Shown here in pieces: positions 34,065 to 43,775 of a stretch of DNA of 64,000 nt. How positions within the stretch are numbered: the first letter of the stretch is position 1; the number at the start of each line of letters is the position of its first letter. The stretch is from Thermoanaerobaculia bacterium (lineage in GTDB: Bacteria; Acidobacteriota; Thermoanaerobaculia; Thermoanaerobaculales; Sulfomarinibacteraceae): assembly GCA_027061805.1 (NCBI GenBank), contig JAMOWA010000051.1, positions 1 through 64,000 of the forward strand, given 5' to 3'. Below the pieces are notes generated by a model. The model had not been told where the DNA came from. It saw only the letters and a program-made list of their open reading frames with translations, and did not search any database. Both the position numbers and the translations under genes were made by a program.

Positions 34065-35831
34065 CTATACATGAATCTTGATCTTGGCGAAGAAGATGGC
34101 AAGGCGCTCCAGCAGATACTCCTCAACCTCCCTGGCCGTGGTCAGCGCCATTGCCTGGCGGGCGAGGTTGCTGGTCTCCCTGTAGGAGAGGTGCCGCACC
34201 AGGTTGCGAACCACGGGGATGGCCTGCGGGTTCGTGCTGAACTTGCGGAGTCCCAAGCCGATGAGCAGGGGTACCATGAGGGGATCGGCGGCGGCCTCAC
34301 CGCACATGGAGACCTCCACGCCCTCGGCATCTCCGGCCCGGATCACCTCCTGGACCAGGCGGAGCACCCCCGGGTGGCTCGGACGGTAGAGGTCGGCCAC
34401 CAGCTCGTTGGCGCGGTCCACGGCCAGCGTGTACTGGGTCAGGTCGTTGGTCCCGATGGAGATGAAGTCCACCTCCCGGGCGAGCTGGCGGGCCAAGACC
34501 GCTGCGGAGGGGACCTCCACCATGGCGCCCAGCGGCACGTTTGCCGGGACCTCGTGTCCCTCCTCCCGGAGCTCCCTGGAGACGTCCTCCAGGAGGCGAC
34601 GGGTGATGCGCATCTCCTCCACCCCGGACACCAGGGGAATCATGATCCGGACGGTTCCTGCCGGGAACTGGCCGGCCACCCGGACCAGGGCGCGGAGCTG
34701 GGTGACAAAGAAATCCGGCTTGGCCAGGCAGAGCCGGATCCCCCGGAGCCCGAGAACGGGGTTGGCCTCGGGACTCCCGATGACGTCGCGGGCCAGCTTC
34801 TTGCCCCCCAGGTCGAAGGTCCGGATGGTCACCGGCCTCGGCACCATGCGCTCGACGAGCTCGCGGTAGAACGCAACGTGCTCCTCCTCGCTGGGGAGCT
34901 TCGGGCTGGCTTTCATGTAGAGGAACTCCGAGCGGTACAGCCCGATGCCGTCCACGTTCCACTCCAGGGCGGCGTTCACCTCGATGGGGAGATCGATGTT
35001 GGCCAGGAGCTCGACCCTGTGACCGTCGCGGGTCACCGAGGGAAGGGTCCTGACGTGGGCCAGATGGGCCTGGCGCTCCTCGTACTCCAGGCGGTGGGAT
35101 TCGTACTCCTTCACCTCCACCTCGTCGGGATCGAGCACCAGCTTGCCCTCGAAGCCGTCGAGGACCACCAGCCGGGCCGTGCGGGCGGCCTCGCAGGCAC
35201 CGTGTACCCCGACGGCGGCGGGGATCCCGAAGGACCGGGCGATGATGGTCGTGTGTGAGGTGGGCCCGCCCATCTCCAGGGCGAACCCCAGGATCTTCTC
35301 GAGCGGCAGCTGGACCGCCAGCGAGGGTGGCAGGTCGTCCGCCACGATGACCACCGGGTGGTCGAGACCCTCCAGGCGTCGAAGATCCTGGCCCCGCAGG
35401 GTCTGGAGGATCTGCGTGACCACGTCCAGGACGTCCAGCTTCCTGTCCTCGAGGTACAGGTCCCCGAGGTTCTCGAACCGGGCCACCAGCTCCCCGAGCA
35501 CCTGGTCCAGCGCCCACTCGGCGTTGACCTGCTCGGTGCGGATGATCCGCTCCACAGATTCCAGAAAGGAGGGGTCCCTGGCGATGAGGGTGTGGGCGTC
35601 GAAGATGGAGGCGTACTCCTCACCCATCTCCTCACGGGCCCTGGCCGCGTTGGTCTCGATGCGGCGGACGGTCTCCTCCACCGCCGCCCGGAAGGTGGCA
35701 ACCTCCTCCTCCACCTTCTCGGGGGGCACCGGAATCCTGAGGGCCGCCACGGGCCGGGTCTCGTAGACCACGGGCTCGCCGATGGCGATGCCGGGGCTCA
35801 CCCCGGTGCCGGTCACCTCGAGTCGGCTCAC
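34065..35831 (-). CDS. ptsI: Phosphoenolpyruvate-protein phosphotransferase (enzyme I)
   Basis: Transfers phosphate from PEP to HPr. 588 residues. Phospho-acceptor His193 in GGPTSHTTIIARS, PEP-binding TIM barrel with FDLGGKKLA, GTNDLTQYTLA and the catalytic Cys in MCGEAAAD. The stop of the HPr gene overlaps the ATG (ATGA). No EIIB or EIIC gene is in the cluster, so phosphoryl flow probably ends on the two EIIA proteins as a regulatory cascade. Confidence 0.97.
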   Translation of the reverse strand: MSRLEVTGTGVSPGIAIGEPVVYETRPVAALRIPVPPEKVEEEVATFRAAVEETVRRIETNAARAREEMGEEYASIFDAHTLIARDPSFLESVERIIRTEQVNAEWALDQVLGELVARFENLGDLYLEDRKLDVLDVVTQILQTLRGQDLRRLEGLDHPVVIVADDLPPSLAVQLPLEKILGFALEMGGPTSHTTIIARSFGIPAAVGVHGACEAARTARLVVLDGFEGKLVLDPDEVEVKEYESHRLEYEERQAHLAHVRTLPSVTRDGHRVELLANIDLPIEVNAALEWNVDGIGLYRSEFLYMKASPKLPSEEEHVAFYRELVERMVPRPVTIRTFDLGGKKLARDVIGSPEANPVLGLRGIRLCLAKPDFFVTQLRALVRVAGQFPAGTVRIMIPLVSGVEEMRITRRLLEDVSRELREEGHEVPANVPLGAMVEVPSAAVLARQLAREVDFISIGTNDLTQYTLAVDRANELVADLYRPSHPGVLRLVQEVIRAGDAEGVEVSMCGEAAADPLMVPLLIGLGLRKFSTNPQAIPVVRNLVRHLSYRETSNLARQAMALTTAREVEEYLLERLAIFFAKIKIHV

Positions 35832-36097
35832 TCGTCCTCCCCGAAGCGGTTCTCGAAGAGCCGGACGATGGCCTCCATGGCGTCGTCCTCGTCGTCTCCG
35901 TCGGTGCGGACCGTCACGGAGGTTCCACGGGTGGCCGCGAGGGTGAGCAGTCCGAGGATGGACTTGGCGTTCACCTCCTCGTCGTCGGTGCCGATCATGA
36001 TGTCGGAGTCGAACTGGTTGGCCGTGTGAACGACCTTGGCCGCCGCCCGTGCGTGGAGGCCGAGCTTGTTGGTGACCGGAATCGTCGCTTTCCTCAT
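35828..36097 (-). CDS. ptsH: Phosphocarrier protein HPr
   Basis: 89 residues, canonical HPr. His15 (LGLHARAAAK) accepts phosphate from enzyme I and Ser46 (AKSILGL) is at the exact regulatory position phosphorylated by HPr kinase, whose gene is in the same cluster. The acidic C-terminal helix DGDDEDDAMEAIVRLFENRF is slightly longer than usual. ATG at 36097 follows GAGGACATCGGC. It overlaps ptsI. Confidence 0.96.
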   Translation of the reverse strand: MRKATIPVTNKLGLHARAAAKVVHTANQFDSDIMIGTDDEEVNAKSILGLLTLAATRGTSVTVRTDGDDEDDAMEAIVRLFENRFGEDE

Positions 36098-36176
36098 GCC
36101 GATGTCCTCGTTCTCTCCGGATGAACCTGGAGAATTCAGTCCGGGCGCGTCGCCCGTCCGCCCCGCATCGGTTCGT

Positions 36177-36620
36177 TCATTCCCTGGAACCGCCGGAATG
36201 CCTCGTCCCATTCCTGCGGGCCCGCAGGTACTCGCTGGCCACGCGGATGCTCTTCTGGCCCGCCTCCATCAGCCGGACCGCCATCTCGTGAAGTGTCTGC
36301 TCGCGGCCCCTCAGGGAGGTGAGCTTGAGCATCATGGGCAGGTTGACACCCGTCACCACCTCCACCTCCTCCGACTCCAGGAAGGGCAGCGCCACGTTGG
36401 TGGCGGTGCCCCCGAACATGTCCGTCAGGATCAGCACGCCGTCGCCACGGTTCATCTCCTTGAGCCTGGTGCGAAGCTGGCCCGCCGCCACGTCGGAGTC
36501 CACGTCCCACGGAAGGCTCAGGGCCTCCACCGTACCCTCCAGGTGCGGGTCGATCGTCCTGGCGGCCATGAAGATCTCCTCCGCCAGGTTGCCGTGGGAC
36601 AGAACGAGCACAGGGATCAT
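36177..36620 (-). CDS. PTS EIIA component, mannose/fructose (EIIA-Man) type
   Basis: 147 residues. His9 in VLVLSHGNLAEE is the phosphorylation site; ILTDMFGGTATNVAL is the conserved second motif. It is a lone EIIA without its EIIB/C/D permease partners, suggesting a regulatory target of HPr. The C-terminal extension (SEYLRARRNGTRHSGG) is basic. The ATG overlaps the rapZ stop (ATGA) with GGAGG upstream. Confidence 0.93.
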   Translation of the reverse strand: MIPVLVLSHGNLAEEIFMAARTIDPHLEGTVEALSLPWDVDSDVAAGQLRTRLKEMNRGDGVLILTDMFGGTATNVALPFLESEEVEVVTGVNLPMMLKLTSLRGREQTLHEMAVRLMEAGQKSIRVASEYLRARRNGTRHSGGSRE

Positions 36621-37492
36621 GGGTACCTCCAGCGATCCTTGTCGCGATGGTGCAGCGAGACGGTGTATCCCGCCTGCCGGATGGCGTCGGCCAGGCGAGT
36701 CGCCGTGTAGACCGAACGGTGCCGTCCACCCGTGCAGCCGGCCGCGATGGTGACGTGGCTCTTCAGCTCCGCCCCGTACCGCGGCAGGAGCGAGAGGACC
36801 AGCGTCGTCAGCTGGTCCATCGCCTCGTTCACCTCGTCGATGCCGTCCAGCCATGCCTTGACGTCGGGGTGGTCGCCCGGAAGGCTCCGGAGCTCGTGCA
36901 TGAAGTAGGGGTTGGGCAGGAACCTCACGTCGAACACGAGGCTGGCCACGGGTGGAACCCCGTGCAGGTAGGAGAAGCTCTCCACGTCCACGGTGAGGAG
37001 CTCCCTGGGATCCTCGAGCCCCCCGAGCCCCAGGGCGCGACGCCGGAGCTCGTGGGGATTGAGCTCCGAGCTGTCGATCACGAGATCCGCGGCCTTGCGG
37101 ACCGCAGCCAGAGACAGCGCCTCCCGCGCGATGGCGTCGGCCAGCTTCAGGCCGCGCAGCGGGTGCGGGCGCCGTGCCACCGAGAACCTGCGGAGGAGCA
37201 CCTCGGGGGAGGCCTCCACGAAGACCAGCTGGAGCCCGGGCCACCGTCGGACCAGGAGCTCGTGGATCCCGGGAAAATCCTCGGCGAACCCCTCGGTCCG
37301 CATGTCGAGCACCACCACGAGCCGGTCCACCTCCCGGCTCGAACGCTCGAAGAGGTCGGGGACGAGCTCCAGGGGGATGTTGTCCACGCACCGGTACCCG
37401 ATATCCTCCAGGCTGCGGCTGAGGACCGTCTTGCCCGCGCCGGACAGGCCGGTGATCACGAAGGGACCGTGGTACTGCCGTTCAGAGATCAT
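36617..37492 (-). CDS. rapZ: RapZ/YvcJ family nucleotide-binding protein
   Basis: 291 residues. Walker A GLSGAGKT at 15-22; the family motifs VDNIPLELVPDLFE, VVLDMR, DVRFLPNPYF and the C-terminal IAAGCTGGRHRSVY. In enterobacteria RapZ tunes GlmZ/glmS RNA; in Gram-positives YvcJ hydrolyses GTP. The target here is unknown. Location between hprK and EIIA is the classic rpoN-PTS cluster order. Overlaps hprK by 11 bp and EIIA by 4 bp. Confidence 0.96.
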   Translation of the reverse strand: MISERQYHGPFVITGLSGAGKTVLSRSLEDIGYRCVDNIPLELVPDLFERSSREVDRLVVVLDMRTEGFAEDFPGIHELLVRRWPGLQLVFVEASPEVLLRRFSVARRPHPLRGLKLADAIAREALSLAAVRKAADLVIDSSELNPHELRRRALGLGGLEDPRELLTVDVESFSYLHGVPPVASLVFDVRFLPNPYFMHELRSLPGDHPDVKAWLDGIDEVNEAMDQLTTLVLSLLPRYGAELKSHVTIAAGCTGGRHRSVYTATRLADAIRQAGYTVSLHHRDKDRWRYP

Positions 37493-38489
37493 CGAACGAC
37501 AGCTCCTCGCTGTCCATCCCCTCGGCCCGCCGATTGACCGACTCGATGAATGCCCGTTCGTCGTCCACGCCCCGGTTGGCCAGCAGGCACTTGGTCACGG
37601 CCGTCTCCACCATGATGGCCACGTCGCGGCCGGGGGCCACCGCCATGGTGAACAGCGGCACCTCCATCCCGAGGATGTCATGGGTGCTGGTCCACGGTGC
37701 CGGATTGGTCATGAGCTGTTCCCGCCACCGGCGCTCCATGGCCCGGGTCTCGTCGCTCAGCTTGACGAGGCGGATCATCAGCGAGATCCGCACCGACGGC
37801 GTCGTTGCCGTCATGCCGAAGTGCTTCCGGACGTCGATGATGCCCACGCCCCGGAGCTCCAGGAAGTTCTCGAGCCGGGGGTGCGGTGTTCCCACCAGCC
37901 CCTCGCCATGGGTGTGGCGCACCACCACGATGTCGTCGGCCACCAGGCGATGGCCCCGGTGCACGAGATCGAGCGCGCACTCGCTCTTCCCGATGCCCGC
38001 ATCCCCCACGATGAGGGTCCCCAGGGAGAAGACATCCATGAGGACACCGTGCAGCTGCAGGTAGGGGGCCAGCTCCCGCTCGAGAAAGAGCGAGACCTTG
38101 GAGATGGTCACCGAGGTGGCACTCTGCGTGACCACGAAGGGCACGTCGAGCTCGTCACAGCGTTCCAGGACCTCCGCCGGGGGCACGAGGCCCTTGGCGG
38201 AGATCACGAGCGGGATGCCGGAATCCACGAGGTGGAACCACCGGTCCACCATCTCGGCCCGGTCGAGGGTTCCGAGGTAGTCGTACTCGGAGGCCCCGAC
38301 AATCTGCACGCGGCCGGGCTTGATGTAGGCGAAGTAGCCCGCGAGGGCAAGGCCCGGTTTCTGGATCCTCGGATTCGTGATGAGCTGCGAGTCGAGGCTT
38401 GCCTCACCGGCCAGCACCTGGAACCGTTGCGCTCCCAGACAGGGCGCCTCCAGCAGGTGGCGGACGGTGATCGGGTCGGGTCGCTTCAC
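37482..38489 (-). CDS. hprK: HPr kinase/phosphorylase
   Basis: Bifunctional enzyme that phosphorylates and dephosphorylates Ser46 of HPr. 335 residues. The N-terminal regulatory domain is at ~1-135; Walker A GDAGIGKSE at 162-170; signature LELRGVGIIDVRKHFG downstream. Gram-negative HprK usually acts in a regulatory PTS. Overlaps ptsN by 4 bp and rapZ by 11 bp. Confidence 0.96.
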   Translation of the reverse strand: MKRPDPITVRHLLEAPCLGAQRFQVLAGEASLDSQLITNPRIQKPGLALAGYFAYIKPGRVQIVGASEYDYLGTLDRAEMVDRWFHLVDSGIPLVISAKGLVPPAEVLERCDELDVPFVVTQSATSVTISKVSLFLERELAPYLQLHGVLMDVFSLGTLIVGDAGIGKSECALDLVHRGHRLVADDIVVVRHTHGEGLVGTPHPRLENFLELRGVGIIDVRKHFGMTATTPSVRISLMIRLVKLSDETRAMERRWREQLMTNPAPWTSTHDILGMEVPLFTMAVAPGRDVAIMVETAVTKCLLANRGVDDERAFIESVNRRAEGMDSEELSFDDL

Positions 38490-38950
38490 AGCCCCTCGTG
38501 CTCCGCAGCCCCCTGGATCGCCTCCACCACCTCCTCGACCGTGGCGGCCTCCATGAGCCGGCGGCGCAGCTCCTTCCGCTTGAGGACGCGGGCGATCTGC
38601 GAGAGGACCTGGAGGTGGGAGGCCGGCTGGTCCGGCGGCGAGAGCACGACGAACATGAGCCGTACCGGGCCGCCGTCGGGTGACGCGAAGGGAAAACCCT
38701 CCTCGAATCGGGCGATGGCCACCACGATCTCCGAGAGGCCCTGGAGCTTGCAGTGAGGGATGGCAAATCCGTCCCCCACCCCCGTCGAGCCCAGTTTTTC
38801 CCGCTCCTGGAGCGCATCCAGGATGCGACCCGGGTCGATCCCCAGCTGCTCGCCGAGGGTCTCGGCAACGCGACCCAGGGCCTCGGTGGCGTCCCGAGCC
38901 GACAGGTTCAGGAGCACACGGTCCGGACGGATGAGTTGCTTGAGCTTCAC
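38486..38950 (-). CDS. ptsN: PTS EIIA-Ntr regulatory protein
   Basis: 154 residues with His66 (FAIPHCKLQGL) as phosphorylation site and the EIIA-Fru/Ntr fold (LLNLSARDATEALGRV). It typically links PTS phosphorylation state to nitrogen, potassium and stress control. Adjacent to hpf and rpoN as in many Gram-negative genomes. ATGA overlaps on both sides (hpf upstream, hprK downstream). Confidence 0.93.
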   Translation of the reverse strand: MKLKQLIRPDRVLLNLSARDATEALGRVAETLGEQLGIDPGRILDALQEREKLGSTGVGDGFAIPHCKLQGLSEIVVAIARFEEGFPFASPDGGPVRLMFVVLSPPDQPASHLQVLSQIARVLKRKELRRRLMEAATVEEVVEAIQGAAEHEGL

Positions 38951-39504
38951 GTCGAGAGCTCAGGGGTGATCAGCCCGAGGTTGTTGTCCCGCCGCCGGTA
39001 GAGCACGTTCACCTTCCCGGAGGCCGCGTTGAGGAACACGATGAAATCGTTGGACGAGTCCTCCAGCTGAAGGACCGCCTCGTCGATGGTCATGGGCTTC
39101 ACCGAGATGGTCTTGGTGGTCACGATCCTCGGCGTTCCGGACCCGATGGACTCGGGCTCGATGACGTCGAGGCTCCAGTCCGGGGGTGCGGTGGAGCCGG
39201 CGGTCCGCTTCTTCCCCCGCTGGTTCTTGAGACGGGTCTTTGCCTTCATCGCCTGGTTCTCGAGCCTGTCCACGGCCTCCTGGATCGCGGACCTGAGGTC
39301 CTTGTGCTGGGCGGTCGCCCTGGCGTCGAAGTCCTTGCCCTTGATGTAGAGCTCCACCTGGTGCAGGTGCCGCTCCTGCGAGAACTCGGCCCGCACCTCG
39401 AGAATCTGGTTGAAGTACTTCTCGACCTTCGCCAGCTTCTTCCGCGTGAGCTGGCGGATCTGGTCGTTCAGCTCGACCTTCCTGGCGACGAAATCGATGT
39501 TCAT
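38947..39504 (-). CDS. hpf: Ribosome hibernation promoting factor, long form
   Basis: 185 residues. The N-terminal YfiA/HPF domain (~1-100; MNIDFVARKVELND, KFxxIxEVRAEF-like segment) binds the 30S decoding centre. The C-terminal dimerisation domain (~125-180) has VTTKTISVKPMTIDEAVLQ and DFIVFLNAASGKVNVLYRRR, typical of long HPF that forms 100S dimers alone. GCAGGGAGGGTTTC precedes the ATG. Sits between rpoN and ptsN. Confidence 0.95.
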   Translation of the reverse strand: MNIDFVARKVELNDQIRQLTRKKLAKVEKYFNQILEVRAEFSQERHLHQVELYIKGKDFDARATAQHKDLRSAIQEAVDRLENQAMKAKTRLKNQRGKKRTAGSTAPPDWSLDVIEPESIGSGTPRIVTTKTISVKPMTIDEAVLQLEDSSNDFIVFLNAASGKVNVLYRRRDNNLGLITPELST

Positions 39505-39525
39505 GAAACCCTCCCTGCCCTGGGG

Positions 39526-41028
39526 TCAGAAGACCCTCTTTCGTTTTTCCGAAGACGGGATCCCGAGCTCTTCCCGGTACTTCGCCACGGTGCGCCGTGC
39601 GAGCCGGATCCCCTCCTGCTGCAACATCTTCATGATCTTGGAGTCGGAGAGCGGCCGTTCCGGGTCCTCCGCCTCGATGAGCTTCCGGATGCGCTCCTTC
39701 ACCACCAGCGACGAGACGTTCCCTCCCCGTGCGGAGTCCACGCCGGAGTGGAAGAAGAACTTCATGGGGAAGATCCCCCGGGGTGTCTGGATGTACTTGT
39801 TGGACACGACCCGGGAGATGGTGGACTCGTGCATGCCGATGTCCTCGGCCACCTGCCGGAGGACCATGGGCTTGAGATGCTCCAGGCCGTGATCCAGGAA
39901 GCTGCGCTGGAACTCCACGATACTCTGGGCCACCTTGTAGATGGTCCGCTGTCTCTGATCGATGCTCTTCATGAGCCACATGGCGTTCCGCATCTTCTCC
40001 CTGAGGAAGGTCGCGGCCTTCTTGTCGAGGCCGTTTCCCTCGAGCATCCGGAGGTACCGCGAGCTCATCCGGAGCCTGGGAAGCCCGTTGTCGTTGAGGT
40101 CGATGATGTAGTCGTCCCCCACCTTGCGCACGTGGACGTCGGGCTCGATGTAGAAGTTGGCCTCGGCCCCGTACTGGTGTCCGGGGCGCGAGTCCAGGCG
40201 CTGGATCACCTCCACCACCACCCGGAGATCCTGGACCTCGCAGCCCAGCTCCTGGGCGATCCTCTCCCACCTCTGGTGCAGCAGGTCGTCCCAGTGGTGC
40301 TCGAGAATCTCCCGTGCCCGTTCCAGGACCGGCAGGTCCTCATCGGACGCCTCCTTCTCGAGAACCCGGACCTGGGCCAGGAGGCACTCCTGGAGCGTCC
40401 GGGCCCCGATGCCGGGCGGATCGAGAGACCGGACCACCTCCAGCGCCCTCCGGACGTCCGCCGCATCGAGTCCCGTGGCCTCGGCAATCTCCTCGTCACT
40501 GACCTGGAGGAAGCCGCCGTCGTCCAGATTCCCGATGATGAACTCTCCGGCGGCCAGGATTTCCGGGGCCTCGTCCACGAGGTGGAGCTGCCACATGAGG
40601 TGGTCATGGAGACCGGTGGAAGACGCCGCGATGTTCTCGAGGTAGGGCCCGCTGTCCTCGGGAACCGCCATGGAGGGGCCCTCGAACGGTGTGTCTCCCA
40701 GGTAATCGGAGAAGAAGGCCTCCACGTCAATGTCGCTGTAGGCCTCCTGCTCTGGGATGGTCTCCTCCTGGGAGGGAGGCTGGGTCTCCTGTTCGGGGAC
40801 ACCGGTGGAGTCGGCCTCCGCGGGAGGCTCCTGGGCCTCACCGGTGGAGCCGGCCTCGGAGAGCTCCTCGTCCTCCACCTCGAGCATGGGGTTCTCGAGG
40901 ATCTCCTGCGACAGCGCCTCCTCCAGCTCGAGCCGCGACAGCTGCAGCAGCTTGATGGCCTGCTGCAGTGACGGCGTCATGACGAGCCGCTGGGCCAGTT
41001 TCAGGCGGAGTTTCTGTTCGAGTGCCAT
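39526..41028 (-). CDS. rpoN: RNA polymerase sigma-54 factor
   Basis: 500 residues. Region I (LKLAQRLVMTPSLQQAIKLL) is Gln/Leu-rich and binds activators; region II is acidic (~50-120). The core-binding and HTH domains follow, and the RpoN box ARRTVAKYRE is close to the C-terminus. Transcription from -24/-12 promoters would need an AAA+ activator; none is in the window. Just 3 bp downstream of the lptB stop. Confidence 0.97.
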   Translation of the reverse strand: MALEQKLRLKLAQRLVMTPSLQQAIKLLQLSRLELEEALSQEILENPMLEVEDEELSEAGSTGEAQEPPAEADSTGVPEQETQPPSQEETIPEQEAYSDIDVEAFFSDYLGDTPFEGPSMAVPEDSGPYLENIAASSTGLHDHLMWQLHLVDEAPEILAAGEFIIGNLDDGGFLQVSDEEIAEATGLDAADVRRALEVVRSLDPPGIGARTLQECLLAQVRVLEKEASDEDLPVLERAREILEHHWDDLLHQRWERIAQELGCEVQDLRVVVEVIQRLDSRPGHQYGAEANFYIEPDVHVRKVGDDYIIDLNDNGLPRLRMSSRYLRMLEGNGLDKKAATFLREKMRNAMWLMKSIDQRQRTIYKVAQSIVEFQRSFLDHGLEHLKPMVLRQVAEDIGMHESTISRVVSNKYIQTPRGIFPMKFFFHSGVDSARGGNVSSLVVKERIRKLIEAEDPERPLSDSKIMKMLQQEGIRLARRTVAKYREELGIPSSEKRKRVF

Positions 41029-41031
41029 GGG

Positions 41032-41742
41032 CTAGAGCCGAAAGTCCTCCCCAAGGTAGATCCGTCGGACCTCGCTGTTGCCTGCGAGCTCGTCCGGTGC
41101 GCCGGAAGCAAAAATCTTGCCGGACTTGATTATATAGGCCCGGTCGGTGATCTTCAATGTTTCGCGCACGTTGTGATCGGTGATCAGGATGCCGATTCCC
41201 CGGGATCCCAGGTGCTTGATGATCCTCTGAAGGTCCAGGACGGCAATGGGATCCACACCGGCGAAGGGTTCGTCGAGCAGGATGTGTGTGGGATCGATGG
41301 CCAGGGCCCGCGCCACCTCCAGGCGCCGGCGCTCGCCTCCCGAGAGGGTCTCGGCCCGCTGGTGACGCACCTGCTCCAGCCCGAACTCCTCCAGGAGGTC
41401 GTCGATCTTCTGCCGTGCCTCGTAGGGGTCGCCCCCGAGGGCCTCCAGGATCACCCAGATGTTGTCCTCCACCGTCAGGTGGCGAAATGCACTGGGCTCC
41501 TGGGGGAGATAGCTGAGCCCCATCCTGGCGCGCCGGTACATGGGGAGGACCGTGATCTCGTACCGCCCGAGCCAGACCTCCCCCTCCTCCGGTTCCACCA
41601 GCCCCACGATCATGTAGAAGGAGGTGGTCTTCCCCGCACCGTTCGGGCCCAGGAGACCGACGATCTCGCCCGGAGAGATCTGCAACGAGACCCCGTCCAC
41701 GACCCGCCGCCCCCGGTAGGTCTTCCGCAGGTCCCGGACCAC
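41032..41742 (-). CDS. lptB: LPS export ABC transporter ATP-binding protein
   Basis: 236-residue ABC ATPase powering LPS export with LptFG. Walker A GPNGAGKT (32-39), LSGGERRR signature, Walker [13 protein letters not shown], switch TDHNVRET. The GTG at 41742, 4 bp after the upstream stop, gives the usual LptB length and N-terminus; a GTG at 41835 would add 31 residues and overlap the upstream gene by 89 bp. Part of the lptCA-lptB-rpoN-hpf-ptsN series. Confidence 0.95.
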   Translation of the reverse strand: MVRDLRKTYRGRRVVDGVSLQISPGEIVGLLGPNGAGKTTSFYMIVGLVEPEEGEVWLGRYEITVLPMYRRARMGLSYLPQEPSAFRHLTVEDNIWVILEALGGDPYEARQKIDDLLEEFGLEQVRHQRAETLSGGERRRLEVARALAIDPTHILLDEPFAGVDPIAVLDLQRIIKHLGSRGIGILITDHNVRETLKITDRAYIIKSGKIFASGAPDELAGNSEVRRIYLGEDFRL

Positions 41743-41746
41743 GAGA

Positions 41747-43738
41747 TCACGTTCCTGGGGTTTCAGCGGTTTCCTCCGGGTGATAGATCGTCTCGGTGGG
41801 AGAGCCCGCCTCTCCAGAGACGGAGACCGTACCACTGGCCTGATCCCAGGTCAACGAGGTGCCGGAGATCACGTTGCCCTTCCCGTCCAGGAGGTTGACA
41901 GGGCTCCCCGTCATGGTCAACGTGCGGCTCTCCGCATCGTAATGGGCCTCCTCTCCGCGCATCCTCCGGTCCTCGACGAGGTCAAGGATGTCCACGCTGC
42001 CCGCGGCGTCGAGGCTCTTCACCCTGTCGTCGTCCCTCCCGATGGTGGCCTCCATCCTGGCGCACGACATGGTGTACCGCGGGTCGGTGAACCGCACGGC
42101 TCCCTCGAAGAGGATCCTCCCCGCCTGCCGGTCGTAGTGGAGCGAACGGGCCACGATGAGCGCCTCCTCCCCCGCAGCAGCATCGGGATCGAACTGGTTC
42201 GCCGGGACCGACATCCGGACATGTCCCACCGCATCCAGGATCTCCGCGGACTTCCGGAACGTGATCTCATCCGCCATGAGAAGCTGCCGGCCCTGCCACA
42301 CCCTGGAGGACCGGCGGAGCCTGACGAGCTCTCCGCGCTCGGTGATGTTCAGGACCTCGGCTGCGAAACGCACCGGTTCCTGGCCTCCCGACCCCGAGCG
42401 ACGCAGCAGCGTGGCGTCCTCCATGACGCCCTGGACGTCTCCGGAGGCCCGTGCCGACCCCTCACTCTGGAGAAACTCCACGCGGTTGGCCTCCACGTGG
42501 AGGCCCTCCCCATCATCGATGACGGCACGTTCGAAGGTCTCGGCATTCCCCCGGACGATGGCCTTCGCGCCGGAAGGAAGGAACCGGGCGGCCGCGCCGC
42601 GGGCGCGGTAGCCCTCGTTCCGGATCAGGACATCCCCATTCATCTCGAAGCTCCGGGGATGTCCCTTCTCGAACCACAGGATCAGCCTGTTCGCTTCCCC
42701 GGACCCCGGGAGTCCGGAGACGGGATAGATCTCCACGCACACCTTCCCCCGGAAGGTGGCCCTCACCGGCCCCCCGGGTCCCACCACGGCACGAACCTCC
42801 CACGACCGGACGAGCACCTGTTCGAGGTCCCCCATGTCGACGGCCTGCAGCTCCACCCAGGACGCGGTGGTGAAGGCCCGGACCTGCCAGTGGTCACCCT
42901 CGTCACGGATGGCCCTCACGCCCTCCGCCCTGAGGGTGACCGAGCCTCCGGCCTCTCCGGCGTCGTGCAAGGTGAACACGACACCCCCTTTCATGTCGAG
43001 TCGTTTCGGGGCACCTTCCTGCTCCTCGAGCTCCACCGCAGCGAAGGGTGCGGACACCGTCATGTCGGGCCCGGACAGTGTCCACCCTTCCGGAAACACC
43101 GCCTTTCCGTTCCGGCGGGAGTACTCCATGGACGGCGCCCTGAGCGTCATGCCGGTCTGTTCTCCCACCACGAGACCCCCCTTGAGGGTCAGCGTGTCGC
43201 TGGAAAGCCGGTACACCGCCCGACCCGCCTCTCCCACGAGCAGCCCGTTGGAGAACACCACGCCCGCTCCGCTCTCGAAGGTCTGGCGAGTTCCGTCGAA
43301 CCTCCCGGCCTCGGAATCCAGGAATCCTCCTCCGGGAAGCTCCACGTGAACCGCCCCCTCCAGCCTGGCATCCCGCGTCTTCTGGTTGAACCGGGCCTGG
43401 TCACAGGTGAGCTCCACCTGCTCTCCGTCCTCGTCGAAGAGGACCAGACGGACGTTCTCGATCCGGTTCCAGCCCGAGGAGAGCCCCAGGGTCCGCTCGG
43501 CCTGGAGGATGAAGACGGTCCGTCCCTCGAGGCTCTCGGTGAACTGGAACCCGGTGTAGACGCCGACGGGACGTCCCTCGGTGGTGTCACCGGCCTCCGT
43601 TCCCGGCGAGGTGACCTGGACAACCCGTGGTCTCAGCCCCCGGGACCTGCCCACCGCGATGACGCCGATGATCAGGAGGGTGGCGGCCATGGCCAGCCAG
43701 GTGATCCTCCGGATCCAGATTCTGGCCGTTTCACTCAT
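41747..43738 (-). CDS. LptC-LptA-like fusion, periplasmic LPS transport
   Basis: 663 residues, far longer than LptC (~190) or LptA (~180). The N-terminal membrane helix (~13-31) is LptC-like. Residues ~60-240 resemble LptC/OstA beta-taco ([38 protein letters not shown]). Further OstA-like strand repeats run to the C-terminus ([40 protein letters not shown]). It could provide both the inner-membrane anchor and part of the periplasmic bridge. Directly upstream of lptB. The boundary between LptC and LptA parts cannot be placed without structure prediction. Confidence 0.85.
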   Translation of the reverse strand: MSETARIWIRRITWLAMAATLLIIGVIAVGRSRGLRPRVVQVTSPGTEAGDTTEGRPVGVYTGFQFTESLEGRTVFILQAERTLGLSSGWNRIENVRLVLFDEDGEQVELTCDQARFNQKTRDARLEGAVHVELPGGGFLDSEAGRFDGTRQTFESGAGVVFSNGLLVGEAGRAVYRLSSDTLTLKGGLVVGEQTGMTLRAPSMEYSRRNGKAVFPEGWTLSGPDMTVSAPFAAVELEEQEGAPKRLDMKGGVVFTLHDAGEAGGSVTLRAEGVRAIRDEGDHWQVRAFTTASWVELQAVDMGDLEQVLVRSWEVRAVVGPGGPVRATFRGKVCVEIYPVSGLPGSGEANRLILWFEKGHPRSFEMNGDVLIRNEGYRARGAAARFLPSGAKAIVRGNAETFERAVIDDGEGLHVEANRVEFLQSEGSARASGDVQGVMEDATLLRRSGSGGQEPVRFAAEVLNITERGELVRLRRSSRVWQGRQLLMADEITFRKSAEILDAVGHVRMSVPANQFDPDAAAGEEALIVARSLHYDRQAGRILFEGAVRFTDPRYTMSCARMEATIGRDDDRVKSLDAAGSVDILDLVEDRRMRGEEAHYDAESRTLTMTGSPVNLLDGKGNVISGTSLTWDQASGTVSVSGEAGSPTETIYHPEETAETPGT

Positions 43739-43775
43739 GGATCACCGCTGGCGGGGCACGCGCCGGATCCTCCGC

